Shown in pieces: positions 56,892 through 64,000 of a stretch of DNA of 64,000 nucleotides (position 1 is the first letter of the stretch; each line of letters starts with the position of its first letter). The stretch is from NCBI RefSeq assembly GCF_024124905.1, contig NZ_JAMXST010000005.1, positions 310,001 to 374,000 of the forward strand, in the 5' to 3' direction. The notes beneath the pieces are model-generated. The model worked only from the letters and a program-made list of their open reading frames with translations, was not told where the DNA came from and searched no databases. The stretch is from Cellulosimicrobium cellulans (GTDB lineage Bacteria; Actinomycetota; Actinomycetes; Actinomycetales; Cellulomonadaceae). The position numbers were made by a program, and so were the translations under genes.

Positions 56892-58337
56892 ATGTACCCC
56901 CCTCCGCAGCAGCCTGGTGGCCCCGCGGTGCCGCCCGGCGCCGCGGGGCCACCGCCGTACCCGGGCCGGCCGGCGCCCGGCCCGCCTGTCCCCCCGCCCG
57001 GCCCGGTCTCCTACGGCGTGCCGTACGGCCCGGCGCAGCCCGTCCCGTACGACGCCGGGTGGCGCCCGACGCCGGCCCCTCGCCCCGGAGGGGCGCGCCG
57101 GTTCTGGTCCGCGGCCGGGACCGCCGTCGCCGTGGCGGCGACGTTCTTCGTGGGCGTGCTGGGCATGTCCTTCGACGCCACACGCCACGGCCCCCAGATC
57201 AGCGGCGGCCAGCTCGGGCTCGCGATCCTGTGGATCGTCCTGGCGGCGTGCGTGTCGGCCGCGGTGGTCTGGCGCATCCGCTCTCCGCTCGCCGTCTGCC
57301 TCGGCACCGCGGCAGCAGGGATCCTCACGCCCGTCGGCGCGCTCGCGCCGCTGCTCGCGCTGCCGTTCGTCCTCGCGCGCGAGCAGCGCCGTCCGGTGCT
57401 CGCCGGCGCCGTCGCGGCGACCGCCGCCGCCGTGGGCGCCTCGTTCTGGCGGGACGCGGCGCGCGGCGGCGACGCCGTGATCTTCTCCTTCAGGCCGACG
57501 GACGGCGGAGAGACGTCCTACCTGGCGCCCGCCGGCTACATCGTCATCGGCGCGCTGCTCGTCGCGGTGTCCGTCGGGGCGGGGCTGGTGCGTCGCTATG
57601 CGGGGCGTGCGCACGTCGCGCAGCAGACCGCCGCCGTCGAGACGCGCCGCGCGGAGACGCTGCGCACCCATGCCGAGGACCTGCGCTCCCAGACCGACCA
57701 GCTCCGCACCGAGATCTCCCGCCAGGACGAGCGCGAGCTCATCGCGCGCGAGATGCACGACACCGTCGCCCACAACCTGTCGGTCATGTCGCTGCAGGCC
57801 TCGGCGCTCGAGGTGACGACCGACGACCCCGAGGTCGTCGACGCCGCCCGGACCATGCGCTCGTCCGCCCACCGCGCGCTCGAGGAGATGCGCGCGCTCA
57901 TCACGTCGCTGCGCGACGGCGCCGAGCAGTACACCGGCTCTGCGCCGGCGCTCGGCGACCTGGCGACGCTCCTCGACGACGCCCGCTCGTCCGGCGTCGA
58001 CCTCGCCGCGACCGTGTTCGTCACGGACGCCGACTCGGCACCACCCGCGCTCACGCGCGCGGTGTACCGGGTGGTGCAGGAGGCGCTGACGAACGTGATG
58101 AAGCACGCGCCGGGTGCGCGTGCGGACGTCGACGTGCGCGCGCGTCCCGGGGACGGCGTGGACCTCGCCGTGCGCAACGCCCTGACGGCGGACGCGTCCG
58201 GCGTCCCGGGCAGCGGCAACGGGATCGTCGGGATGCGCGAGCGCTGCGAGGCGCTCGACGGGACGTTCTCCGCGGGCGTCGAGGACGGACGGTTCGTCGT
58301 CCGCGCCCACCTCCCGTGGGAGCGGCCCGCGCCATAG
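56892..58337 (+). CDS. Sensor histidine kinase (HisKA_3, NarL-partner type)
   Basis: 481 residues. A Pro/Gly/Tyr-rich N-terminus (1-68), then about five membrane helices (70-235), a coiled linker, and a dimerisation box IAREMHDTVAHNLSVMSLQA with phosphoacceptor His289, ending in a HATPase_c domain (VVQEALTNVMKHAPGA, GNGIVGMRERCEALDG). HisKA_3 kinases phosphorylate NarL/LuxR-type regulators; no regulator gene is adjacent, but one lies at 62770. TATGCT (56880-56885) is six bases before ATG 56892, so it is leaderless. The signal is probably envelope-derived. Confidence 0.9.
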   Translation: MYPPPQQPGGPAVPPGAAGPPPYPGRPAPGPPVPPPGPVSYGVPYGPAQPVPYDAGWRPTPAPRPGGARRFWSAAGTAVAVAATFFVGVLGMSFDATRHGPQISGGQLGLAILWIVLAACVSAAVVWRIRSPLAVCLGTAAAGILTPVGALAPLLALPFVLAREQRRPVLAGAVAATAAAVGASFWRDAARGGDAVIFSFRPTDGGETSYLAPAGYIVIGALLVAVSVGAGLVRRYAGRAHVAQQTAAVETRRAETLRTHAEDLRSQTDQLRTEISRQDERELIAREMHDTVAHNLSVMSLQASALEVTTDDPEVVDAARTMRSSAHRALEEMRALITSLRDGAEQYTGSAPALGDLATLLDDARSSGVDLAATVFVTDADSAPPALTRAVYRVVQEALTNVMKHAPGARADVDVRARPGDGVDLAVRNALTADASGVPGSGNGIVGMRERCEALDGTFSAGVEDGRFVVRAHLPWERPAP

Positions 58338-58446
58338 CTGTCACGCACCCCGCAGGACGAGGTCGGCACCGGCGGCGACGAGCATGCTCCGGACCGTACG
58401 GGCCGCGGGCTGCCTCCCGCGGTCCGCGGGCGCGGTCACGGAACAG

Positions 58447-58487
58447 CACCCGCGGTGCCGCTCATCGGCCGAGCGGCACCGCGGGTG
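58447..58487. terminator. Bidirectional terminator between histidine kinase and GH43 genes
   Basis: A perfect 17-bp stem, CACCCGCGGTGCCGCTC (58447-58463) with its complement at 58471-58487 and a 7-base loop, lies 18 bases past the GH43 stop. Confidence 0.8.
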
Positions 58488-58504
58488 GTCCTCCCAGGAT
58501 GCGC

Positions 58505-60685
58505 CTACGCGCAGGTGAGCGCGTCGTACGCGGCCGTCACCTCCGTCGTCGCGCCCGTGACGTCGGTGACGACGACTAGCGCCTCGCCGGCGTCGAGCGC
58601 ACCGCGGGCCTTGAACGACTGGTAGGCGTTCTTGCCCGGGTCGACCTGGGCGAAGGACCGCTCGCCGTGGTCCGTCCGCAGGGCGATCGCGACGGTCTCG
58701 TCGCCGTCGTTGGTCGCGCGGACGGCGAGGTACGGGGTCCCGGCGAGGCAGCGGGGCTGCGCGGTGACGGTGACCTGCGGGTCGACGGGCGGGGCCTCGG
58801 CCGGGAAGACGTCGAGCGCGTCGAGCTCGGTGTACCAGGTGAGCTTGGTCAAGGCGACGGTGTTCCACCCCTGCTGCAGCTCGACCTCGTGCGTCACGGA
58901 CTGCCAGTTGCCCCACGTGGTGTGCGGGAACGTGACGACGCCGGCGTCCGCGCCGTTCACCGTGACGGTGCTCGACGAGGCGAGCGTGTAGCCGCCCCGC
59001 TCGGAGCCGTTCGCGTACCGGACGCCGAGCGTGTACGCCCCGGCCTCGTCGGCGTGGACCTGGAGGGCGACGGAGCTGTCGAGGAAGTCGAGGCCGCCGA
59101 CCTTCTGCCCGCCCGAGGCGCCCGCGGCGCTCCCGACCGAGCCGCGCGTGATGACGCCGTCCTCGAACTCGTACCGCGTCGCGTCGGACGGGATGACGGG
59201 CGGGGCGGACGGGCGCGGGTCGCGCGTCGCCGGGTAGACGTCGAACGCGTCGAGCTCGGTGTAGAACGTCGCGCGGGTCAGGGTGATCGTGTTGGTGCCC
59301 GCGACGAGGTCCACGAGGTGCTCGGACGTCTGCCAGTTGCCCCACGCGGTGTGCGGGAAGACGACGGTCTCCGCGACCGCGCCGTTGACCGCGAGCGTGC
59401 TCGTGGACGGCACGCGCGTCGAGCCGTCGAAGGAGCCGTTCGCGAACCGGATGCCCAGGAGCGCCGGCCCGGCCGCGTCGGCGTGCACCTCGACCGTCAC
59501 GGACGAGTCCGCGAAGTCCAGGCCGCCGACCTTCGCCCCGCCCGACGCCCCACCGTCGGCCACGACGCGCGCGTTCGTGACGACGCCGTCCTCCGCCTGG
59601 TACCGGTCGGACGCCTGCGGGACGAACGGGACGCCGTCGGCCGTCCACTCGAGGTCCGCGACGTACATCGCGCGGTACGTGAACGCCGCGTTCCAGCCGT
59701 GGAAGACGAGAGCGTCCGAGCCGTCCGGCGCTGTGACGACGTCCTGCCCGCCCGGGCCGCGCACGTCGCCCTGGAACCGGTCGCTCGTGAGGAGCTCGGT
59801 CGTCGCCTTGGTCCACGGGCCCGCGAGGCTCGACGCCGTCGCGTACGACGTGCGGTACGCCCCGCCGTAGAAGTCGTTCGCGGAGTAGAAGAGGTAGTAG
59901 GTGCCGTCGCGCTCCAGGAGCGTCGGGCCCTCGACGACGCGGCCCTCGTAGGGCGTGTCCACACGGATGAGCTCGACGGGCGGACCCGTCAGCGTCGCGC
60001 CGTCGGCCGAGAGCGGCTGGGCGAAGATGATCGCCGTCTTGCCCGTGCAGCAGTTCCCGTCGGCCTTCCACAGCAGGTAGAGCTGGTCGCCGTCGACGAA
60101 CGTCGCGGCGTCGATCGCGCCGCCGAGGTCCTCCGTGCCGGCCTCGCCGTTGGGGCAGACGATCGGGTCGTCGCCGACGGGCTCGAACGGACCCTCGGGG
60201 GTGTCGGACAGCGAGAGCCCGATGCACTGGCGCGGGCTCGTCGCGTCGCGCGCCGTGTAGTAGAGCGCGTAGCCGCCCTCGACCGCGGACACCTCCGGGG
60301 CCCAGACGCAGCGGTCGGTCGCACCGCCCGGCGAGAAGGTGCAGGACTCGCTGACCCAGGCGCCGAGGTCGGGCGCCGCGTCGGTCGGGGCGCTCCAGGT
60401 GACCAGGTCCGTCGACGTGCGGTGCTGCACGTTCTGGCCCTGGTCGTTGGTCGCATAGGCGTGGTAGACGCCGTCGACGAGCAGGATGTCGGGGTCGGGG
60501 AAGTTGGCGTCGACGACCGGGGAGATCGTCGGCTCCGCGGCGGCCGCCGGTGCCACGGTGGACGCGGTCGGCAGGGTCGGCGCCGCTGCGGCGGCGGCCG
60601 CGCCCGAGACCGCCAGCCCGAGCGCGACCAGCGCACTCGTGACAGCGGTAGCACGCGAGCGCGCGCGGGACAGGGAGAGCTTCAT
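58505..60685 (-). CDS. Secreted GH43-family glycoside hydrolase with two CBM-like modules and shared C-terminal domain
   Basis: 726 residues. Signal peptide (SALVALGLAVSGAAAAAAA) 1-36. The GH43 five-blade propeller (52-385) has the catalytic base Asp64 in ANFPDPDILL, CVWAPEV, the modulating Asp in DAATFVDGDQ and the acid Glu in RVVEGPTLLE. Two beta-sandwich modules follow (YQAEDGVVTNARVVADGG and YEFEDGVITRGSV; CBM35/CBM6 pattern), sharing AWGNWQT/TWGNWQS. Residues about 640-726 (PRCLAGTPYLAVRATN) match the ends of the proteins at 31567 and 40149. It probably removes arabinose or xylose from plant glycans. GAGAGGAC precedes ATG 60685. Confidence 0.92.
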   Translation of the reverse strand: MKLSLSRARSRATAVTSALVALGLAVSGAAAAAAAPTLPTASTVAPAAAAEPTISPVVDANFPDPDILLVDGVYHAYATNDQGQNVQHRTSTDLVTWSAPTDAAPDLGAWVSESCTFSPGGATDRCVWAPEVSAVEGGYALYYTARDATSPRQCIGLSLSDTPEGPFEPVGDDPIVCPNGEAGTEDLGGAIDAATFVDGDQLYLLWKADGNCCTGKTAIIFAQPLSADGATLTGPPVELIRVDTPYEGRVVEGPTLLERDGTYYLFYSANDFYGGAYRTSYATASSLAGPWTKATTELLTSDRFQGDVRGPGGQDVVTAPDGSDALVFHGWNAAFTYRAMYVADLEWTADGVPFVPQASDRYQAEDGVVTNARVVADGGASGGAKVGGLDFADSSVTVEVHADAAGPALLGIRFANGSFDGSTRVPSTSTLAVNGAVAETVVFPHTAWGNWQTSEHLVDLVAGTNTITLTRATFYTELDAFDVYPATRDPRPSAPPVIPSDATRYEFEDGVITRGSVGSAAGASGGQKVGGLDFLDSSVALQVHADEAGAYTLGVRYANGSERGGYTLASSSTVTVNGADAGVVTFPHTTWGNWQSVTHEVELQQGWNTVALTKLTWYTELDALDVFPAEAPPVDPQVTVTAQPRCLAGTPYLAVRATNDGDETVAIALRTDHGERSFAQVDPGKNAYQSFKARGALDAGEALVVVTDVTGATTEVTAAYDALTCA

Positions 60686-60746
60686 CGGGTGTCCTCTCGA
60701 CGATGAGGGGGCAAGATCCCGGGACGGCGTCGACCTCGGGGATTCG

Positions 60747-60775
60747 AGTGTCCCGGGCCAGCCCACACAAGTCAA
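60747..60775 (-). promoter_or_regulatory. Probable promoter of the GH43 gene
   Basis: On the minus strand TTGACT (60775-60770) is separated by exactly 17 bases from GACACT (60752-60747), a good sigma-70-type pair, giving a leader of about 55 bases before ATG 60685. Confidence 0.6.
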
Positions 60776-60814
60776 CAACTTCTCGCAAGAATCAACATTC
60801 GCTCCGGTGCGCGA

Positions 60815-60869
60815 GTGCGACGTGGTGCGAGTTCGTGCGACACGTGGCGACATGGTGCGACACGTGGCG
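60815..60869. repeat. Helically phased GTGCGA repeats between the GH43 and monooxygenase genes
   Basis: GTGCGA occurs at 60815, 60825, 60835 and 60855, all in 10-base register, with the variant TGGCGA at 60845. A 15-bp unit, GTGCGACACGTGGCG, is perfectly repeated at 60835 and 60855. One helical turn per unit places all copies on the same DNA face, as in cooperative operator arrays. It is upstream of both divergent genes. Confidence 0.7.
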
Positions 60870-60951
60870 GCGTCGGTGGAGAACGGTCGGCGAGCCGGTT
60901 CCCCCGCGCGGGAGGCGCGGAGCCCGCTCCGCCGCCGGTAGCGTCGCGGTC

Positions 60952-60981
60952 GTGAGCTTCTGCAGCAGGGACTCCTGGTGA
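60952..60981 (+). CDS. Nine-codon leader ORF upstream of the FAD monooxygenase
   Basis: GTG 60952 opens the peptide MSFCSRDSW and stops at 60981, overlapping the monooxygenase GTG by 4 bases (GTGA). TAGCGT (60939-60944) ends seven bases before it, so the leader ORF would be leaderless, while the Shine-Dalgarno of the main gene (AGGGA near 60967) lies inside it. It could couple or gate translation of the main gene. It is too short to prove by sequence. Confidence 0.35.
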   Translation: MSFCSRDSW

Positions 60982-62288
60982 GCGCGCGGGCCGTCGTCGT
61001 GGGCGGCGGGATCGGAGGGCTCGCGTCCGGCGTGGCGCTCGCGCGCGCCGGATGGGACGTCACGGTGCTGGAGCGCGCGCCGTCGCTCGAACCGGTCGGG
61101 GCGGGGATCGCCGTCGCACCCAACGCCGTGCGGGCGCTCGCGGCGCTCGGGCTCGGCGACCGGCTGCGCGACCTTGCCGCCCTCCAGGGCGAGGTCGGGC
61201 TGCGCCGACCCGACGGGCGCTGGCTCGTCCGCGCGAACGCCTCCGCCGCGAGCGCCCGGTTCGGCGACCAGACGCTCGTGCTCCACCGCGCCCAGCTCGT
61301 CGGGCTGCTCGCCGACGCCCTGCCCGACGGCGCGCTGCGGCTCGGCGTCGACGCCGCCGTCGTGGACCCGGGCGACGCGGGACGGCCCGCGCGAGTGCGG
61401 GTGCGCGACGCCGTCGGGCGGGAGGGCGACGGACCACGACAGGGTGACGCGCCCGCGGACGAGGAACGGTCGTCGGACCGGTCGAGCGTCGACGGCGGGT
61501 CGCCCGGCAGCACCGAGGAGATCGAGGCTGCGCTCGTCGTCGCGGCGGACGGCATCGACTCGCCGACCCGGCGCCGGTGGTGGCCGGAAGCGCCCGGGCC
61601 GGTCCCGGGCGGGTCGACGGCGTGGCGGCTGGTCGCGGACGCGCCGCCGACCGAGCCGGGTGGCGAGGTCGGGAGCGAGACGTGGGGTCGCGGGATCGTC
61701 GTGGGAGTCGTGCCGCTCGCCGACGGACGCGTGTACGCCTACGTGTCCGTCGCGGACGCGGCCGGAGTGCCCGCCTCGTTCGCCGAGCTGCGCGAACGGC
61801 TCGCCGACTGGCACGCGCCCATCCCAGGACTGCTCGCCGCGGTGGATCCGGGCCAGGTGCTGTGCCACGAGCTGCGGCAGCTCCCCGCTCCCCCGGCCTC
61901 CCTGGTCACCGGCCGTGTCGCGCTCGTCGGGGACGCGGCGCACGCCATGCTGCCGAACGTCGGGCAGGGCGGGTGCCAGGCGCTCGAGGACGCGGTGGTG
62001 CTGGGCGTACGGGCGGGCGGCCTCGCGGGGACGAGCCCCGACCGTGGAGGCGGTGGCCGCGCGGACCTCGCGGCGGTGCCGGAGGCGCTGCGGCGGTGGT
62101 CCGACGAGCGGCGGCCCCGCGTCCTGAAGGTCATGAGGATGTCGGCGCAGATGGCCGGGATGTCGCGCACCGTCTCGCCCGTCGCGACGGCCGTGCGCGA
62201 CCTCGGCGCGCGCCTCGCCGGGCCGTGGAGCGCAACGCTCGGCGCGTGGGCGCTGCGCGGCGTGCTCGGCTGGCGCCCACCGGGCTGA
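60978..62288 (+). CDS. FAD-dependent monooxygenase (PHBH/UbiH family)
   Basis: 436 residues. FAD motif VVVGGGIGGLASGVALARAG at the start, the DG motif VVAADGIDSPTRR near residue 195, and the second FAD motif VALVGDAAHAMLPNVGQGGC near residue 312. It hydroxylates an aromatic or polyketide-like substrate with NAD(P)H and O2. An acidic Gly/Ser insertion (REGDGPRQGDAPADEERSSD) of about 35 residues precedes the DG motif and looks disordered. The start GTG 60978 overlaps a nine-codon ORF. The substrate is unknown; kynurenine-type or salicylate-type activity cannot be told from sequence. Confidence 0.9.
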   Translation: MSARAVVVGGGIGGLASGVALARAGWDVTVLERAPSLEPVGAGIAVAPNAVRALAALGLGDRLRDLAALQGEVGLRRPDGRWLVRANASAASARFGDQTLVLHRAQLVGLLADALPDGALRLGVDAAVVDPGDAGRPARVRVRDAVGREGDGPRQGDAPADEERSSDRSSVDGGSPGSTEEIEAALVVAADGIDSPTRRRWWPEAPGPVPGGSTAWRLVADAPPTEPGGEVGSETWGRGIVVGVVPLADGRVYAYVSVADAAGVPASFAELRERLADWHAPIPGLLAAVDPGQVLCHELRQLPAPPASLVTGRVALVGDAAHAMLPNVGQGGCQALEDAVVLGVRAGGLAGTSPDRGGGGRADLAAVPEALRRWSDERRPRVLKVMRMSAQMAGMSRTVSPVATAVRDLGARLAGPWSATLGAWALRGVLGWRPPG

Positions 62289-62321
62289 GCAGACGAGCTC
62301 CGCGACGTCGGGACGAGTTCC

Positions 62322-62627
62322 CTACCGGCTCGACCAGTACTCGAAGCAGCGCTGCGCCTCGGTGAACCACGCGTCCTTGCCCGCCGTGAACCCACGCCCC
62401 GGTTCCCCGCCGGACTTTCCCACGACCAGGACGGCGAGCGACGGTTCACCGGCGTCGATGCACACGGTCGACACCTTGTCGAGGATCCGCGAGACGTGGC
62501 CCGGCAGCGGGATCTTCCGGTCGATCCCCACGGCACGGCCCAGCTCGCCGTACGTCAAGAGCGAGCGGCGCATCGCCGCGACGATCAGCGACGCGCGCGC
62601 CTGCGAAGCCATGAGCTCGTAGTCCAC
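62322..62627 (-). CDS. Small protein with YGELG..PGHVSRIL-type domain, unknown function
   Basis: 101 residues from GTG 62627, preceded by GGAGGAG. The segment LTYGELGRAVGIDRKIPLPG, then HVSRILDKVSTVCIDAGEPS and LAVLVVGKSGGEPGRGF, recalls the small winged-helix-like fold of alkyltransferase-like and restriction-associated proteins, but it has no PCHR active site. The C-terminus is aromatic (FEYWSSR). It is convergent with the monooxygenase gene and divergent from the response regulator. I do not know the function. Confidence 0.7.
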   Translation of the reverse strand: MDYELMASQARASLIVAAMRRSLLTYGELGRAVGIDRKIPLPGHVSRILDKVSTVCIDAGEPSLAVLVVGKSGGEPGRGFTAGKDAWFTEAQRCFEYWSSR

Positions 62628-62769
62628 CGTTCTCCTCCGTCGCAACCCGTGGACCGCCGTACGCGGCCCGTGGCGGCACCCAGCATGAGGGACACGAGGT
62701 GAACTGTCAGCCACCGGCGCGACACTTCACCCGCAGCACGCCGTGGGCGACCGTCGATAGGGTCGCCTC

Positions 62770-63423
62770 GTGATCAGGGTGCTGGTCGTCGACGACGACC
62801 CGATGGTGCGACGGCTGCTCCGGACGATCCTGCGACCGGACGACATCGAGGTCGTCGCCGAGGCTGCGGACGGCGACGAGGTGGTGACCGCCGTGCAGGC
62901 CCACCACCCCGACGTCGTGCTCATGGACCTGCGGATGCCGCGGGTCGACGGCGTGGCCGCCACGCGTTCCGTGCGGGGGCTCCCGGACCCGCCCGGGGTC
63001 ATCGCCATGACGTCGTTCGACACCGAGGCCGTCATCCTCGGCGCCGTGCACGCCGGCGCGTCGGGCTTCCTCGCCAAGGACGCCTCCCCGGAGGAGATCG
63101 TGGCCGCCGTGCGGGCCGTCGCTGCCGGCGACGGCGCGCTCTCGCCGCGCGCCGCACGGACCGTGATGGCTCAGGTCAGCGCCGCGTCGGGTGCAGCCGG
63201 GCGCCGCGAAGCGTCGGAGAAGCTCGCCACGCTGACCGAGCGCGAGCTCGACGTCGCGCGGCTCGTCTCAGAAGGCCTCTCCAACGCCCAGATCGCGCAG
63301 CGGCTGTTCCTCGGCGAGGCGACCGTCAAGACCCACCTCGCCGCCGCGTCGGCCAAGCTCGGCGTCACCAACCGCGTGCAGCTCGCGGTGATCGTGACGC
63401 AGTCCGACACCGGCCCCGCGTAG
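62770..63423 (+). CDS. NarL/FixJ-family response regulator
   Basis: 217 residues. The receiver domain (1-120) has the acidic pair in VLVVDDDPMVRR, phosphoacceptor Asp53 in VVLMDLRMP and Lys in GFLAKDASPEE. The LuxR-type HTH (about 150-212) reads LTERELDVARLVSEGLSNAQ and RLFLGEATVKTHLAAASAKL. TAGGGT (62758-62763) lies six bases before GTG 62770, so it is leaderless. No kinase gene adjoins it; the orphan HisKA_3 kinase at 56892 is a candidate partner. Decayed sequence follows. Confidence 0.92.
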   Translation: MIRVLVVDDDPMVRRLLRTILRPDDIEVVAEAADGDEVVTAVQAHHPDVVLMDLRMPRVDGVAATRSVRGLPDPPGVIAMTSFDTEAVILGAVHAGASGFLAKDASPEEIVAAVRAVAAGDGALSPRAARTVMAQVSAASGAAGRREASEKLATLTERELDVARLVSEGLSNAQIAQRLFLGEATVKTHLAAASAKLGVTNRVQLAVIVTQSDTGPA

Positions 63424-63424
63424 C

Positions 63425-63513
63425 GATCAGCTCCCGCACGGTCCACGGGTCGTCGACGTCCGCGACCGCGGTCCCGAGCGGCGGGCGGGCGGGGAGCCCG
63501 ACGTCGGGCGGCC
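63425..63513 (-). pseudogene. Possible remnant of a nucleotidyltransferase C-terminus
   Basis: Reading on the minus strand gives PDVGLPARPPLGTAVADVDD followed by PWTVRELI, which recalls the end of MobA-like molybdenum-cofactor nucleotidyltransferases (GTxVxDVDxPxDLxxL). There is no start and only about 30 codons. The assignment is weak; the piece directly abuts the next remnant. Confidence 0.3.
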
Positions 63514-63749
63514 GGCATCGTCCTCGCGGTCGCCCGCGACGCGTCCGGGGACGTCCTGCGCCGCGTCCGGCTCGACGGACCCGACGCCGACGACCTCACC
63601 GCACACTTCCTCGCGGGGGGGGCGCCGCCCGTGCCGCCGCAGGAGAGGCCCAGGCGACGGGAGCGCTCGGCCCGGTGCAGGCGTTCGGCCTCCACGCGCT
63701 GCTCGCGGCGGCTCGCGAGGCGGGCATCACCGTGACGACCGGTCGCTGA
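63508..63749 (+). pseudogene. Frameshifted remnant of a saccharopine-dehydrogenase-like protein
   Basis: Frame one reads IVLAVARDASGDVLRRVRLD and GPDADDLTAHFLAGGA up to a run of eight G (63615-63622). Removing one G joins it to AARAAAGEAQATGALGPVQA and FGLHALLAAAREAGITVTTG, ending at TGA 63747-63749. GALGPVxAFGLDAL is a saccharopine-dehydrogenase-family C-terminal signature. The N-terminal Rossmann part is missing, so this is a truncated and frameshifted gene end. Confidence 0.65.
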
Positions 63750-63805
63750 CGCCCGCGCTCCCCACCGCCGGGCGACGCGCGAGTCCTCGGGGACACCGCG
63801 GTCGG

Positions 63806-64000
63806 TCAGCGGGCCGCGAGCGCCGCGCGCAGGATCCGCACGGCCCGGGGACCGACCCCGTGCAGGGCGAGCAGCTCCCGATCACTGAGCCGCGCGACGT
63901 CGGACAGCGTGACGATGCCCGCGCCCGCGAGCGCGCGCGTCGCGGGGCGGCCGATGGCGACCGGGAGGTCGCCGACCGACCCGGGCTCCGCGGCGTCCGC
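63806..64000 (-). CDS. Helix-hairpin-helix DNA-binding protein, partial (N-terminus beyond window)
   Basis: The last 64 codons of a minus-strand gene: LPVAIGRPATRALAGAGIVT, LSDVARLSDRELLALHGVGP, RAVRILRAALAAR, a helix-hairpin-helix (HhH) domain with the hairpin HGVGP. Such short actinobacterial proteins bind DNA non-specifically; the function is unknown. The start is outside the window. Confidence 0.8.
   Translation of the reverse strand, partial: ADAAEPGSVGDLPVAIGRPATRALAGAGIVTLSDVARLSDRELLALHGVGPRAVRILRAALAAR

Overview
The window is a roughly 74% G+C chromosomal segment of an actinobacterium. The small lipoproteins, the chaplin-like and LAxTG-anchored surface protein, the polysaccharide-active secreted enzymes, many GTG starts and many apparently leaderless genes (a TAnnnT-like hexamer 6-7 bases before the start codon) point to Micrococcales, probably the Cellulosimicrobium/Isoptericola/Cellulomonas group. 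That placement is inferred from style and content, not from a marker gene. I saw no rRNA, tRNA, CRISPR array or intact insertion sequence. Coding density is high and most of the window looks like ordinary chromosome with small accessory patches.

Layout. 1-2.5 kb: gluconate locus (divergent GntR regulator, gluconokinase, permease). 2.6-5.4 kb: two secreted repeat proteins, one with chaplin-like repeats and a sortase signal. 5.4-20.5 kb: housekeeping genes (VIT-type transporter, FKBP, DedA, RNase HI, DNA glycosylase, DsbA, phosphatase, MOSC, methyltransferase, amino-acid permease) plus a WXG-calpain fusion protein with small neighbours. 20.5-24.9 kb: accessory patch with two decapitated gene remnants (ABC permease tail, histidine-kinase tail) and a complete lactococcin-972-type bacteriocin cluster (bacteriocin, lipoprotein, peptidoglycan-binding adaptor, ATPase, permease). 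24.9-30.2 kb: acyl-CoA ligase behind a palindromic operator, repeat-rich non-coding DNA, type II NADH dehydrogenase, lipoprotein, SDR. 30.2-42.3 kb: M28 peptidase, exonuclease-BRCT, beta-helix/CBM protein, Hsp20, ADP-ribosylglycohydrolase with zinc-ribbon tail, secreted phosphatase. 42.5-47.0 kb: tryptophan-to-anthranilate operon (tryptophan dioxygenase, amidohydrolase, kynureninase, PaaX-type regulator) joined by 4-base overlaps. 47-54 kb: phosphatase, RNase Z, DHFR-like protein, and an ABC sugar or glycerol-phosphate importer coupled to a glycerophosphodiesterase. 54-64 kb: lipoprotein/PKD pair, DUF4352-like protein, histidine kinase, secreted GH43 enzyme, FAD monooxygenase with a tiny upstream ORF, NarL-type regulator, and a decayed locus with a G8 frameshift.

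The most notable signals are these. (1) A C-terminal domain of about 85-95 residues is shared by three unrelated secreted enzymes in the window. (2) A 73-bp structured repeat is present twice (63/73 identical, opposite orientation). (3) A palindromic element is inserted in frame into the amidohydrolase of the kynurenine operon, which lacks a classical arylformamidase. (4) A PaaX-like regulator is paired with a widely spaced inverted repeat over the operon promoter. (5) The lactococcin-972-type cluster lies beside remnants of what may have been a peptide-sensing/efflux module. (6) A WXG100-calpain protein is followed by a tightly linked small gene.
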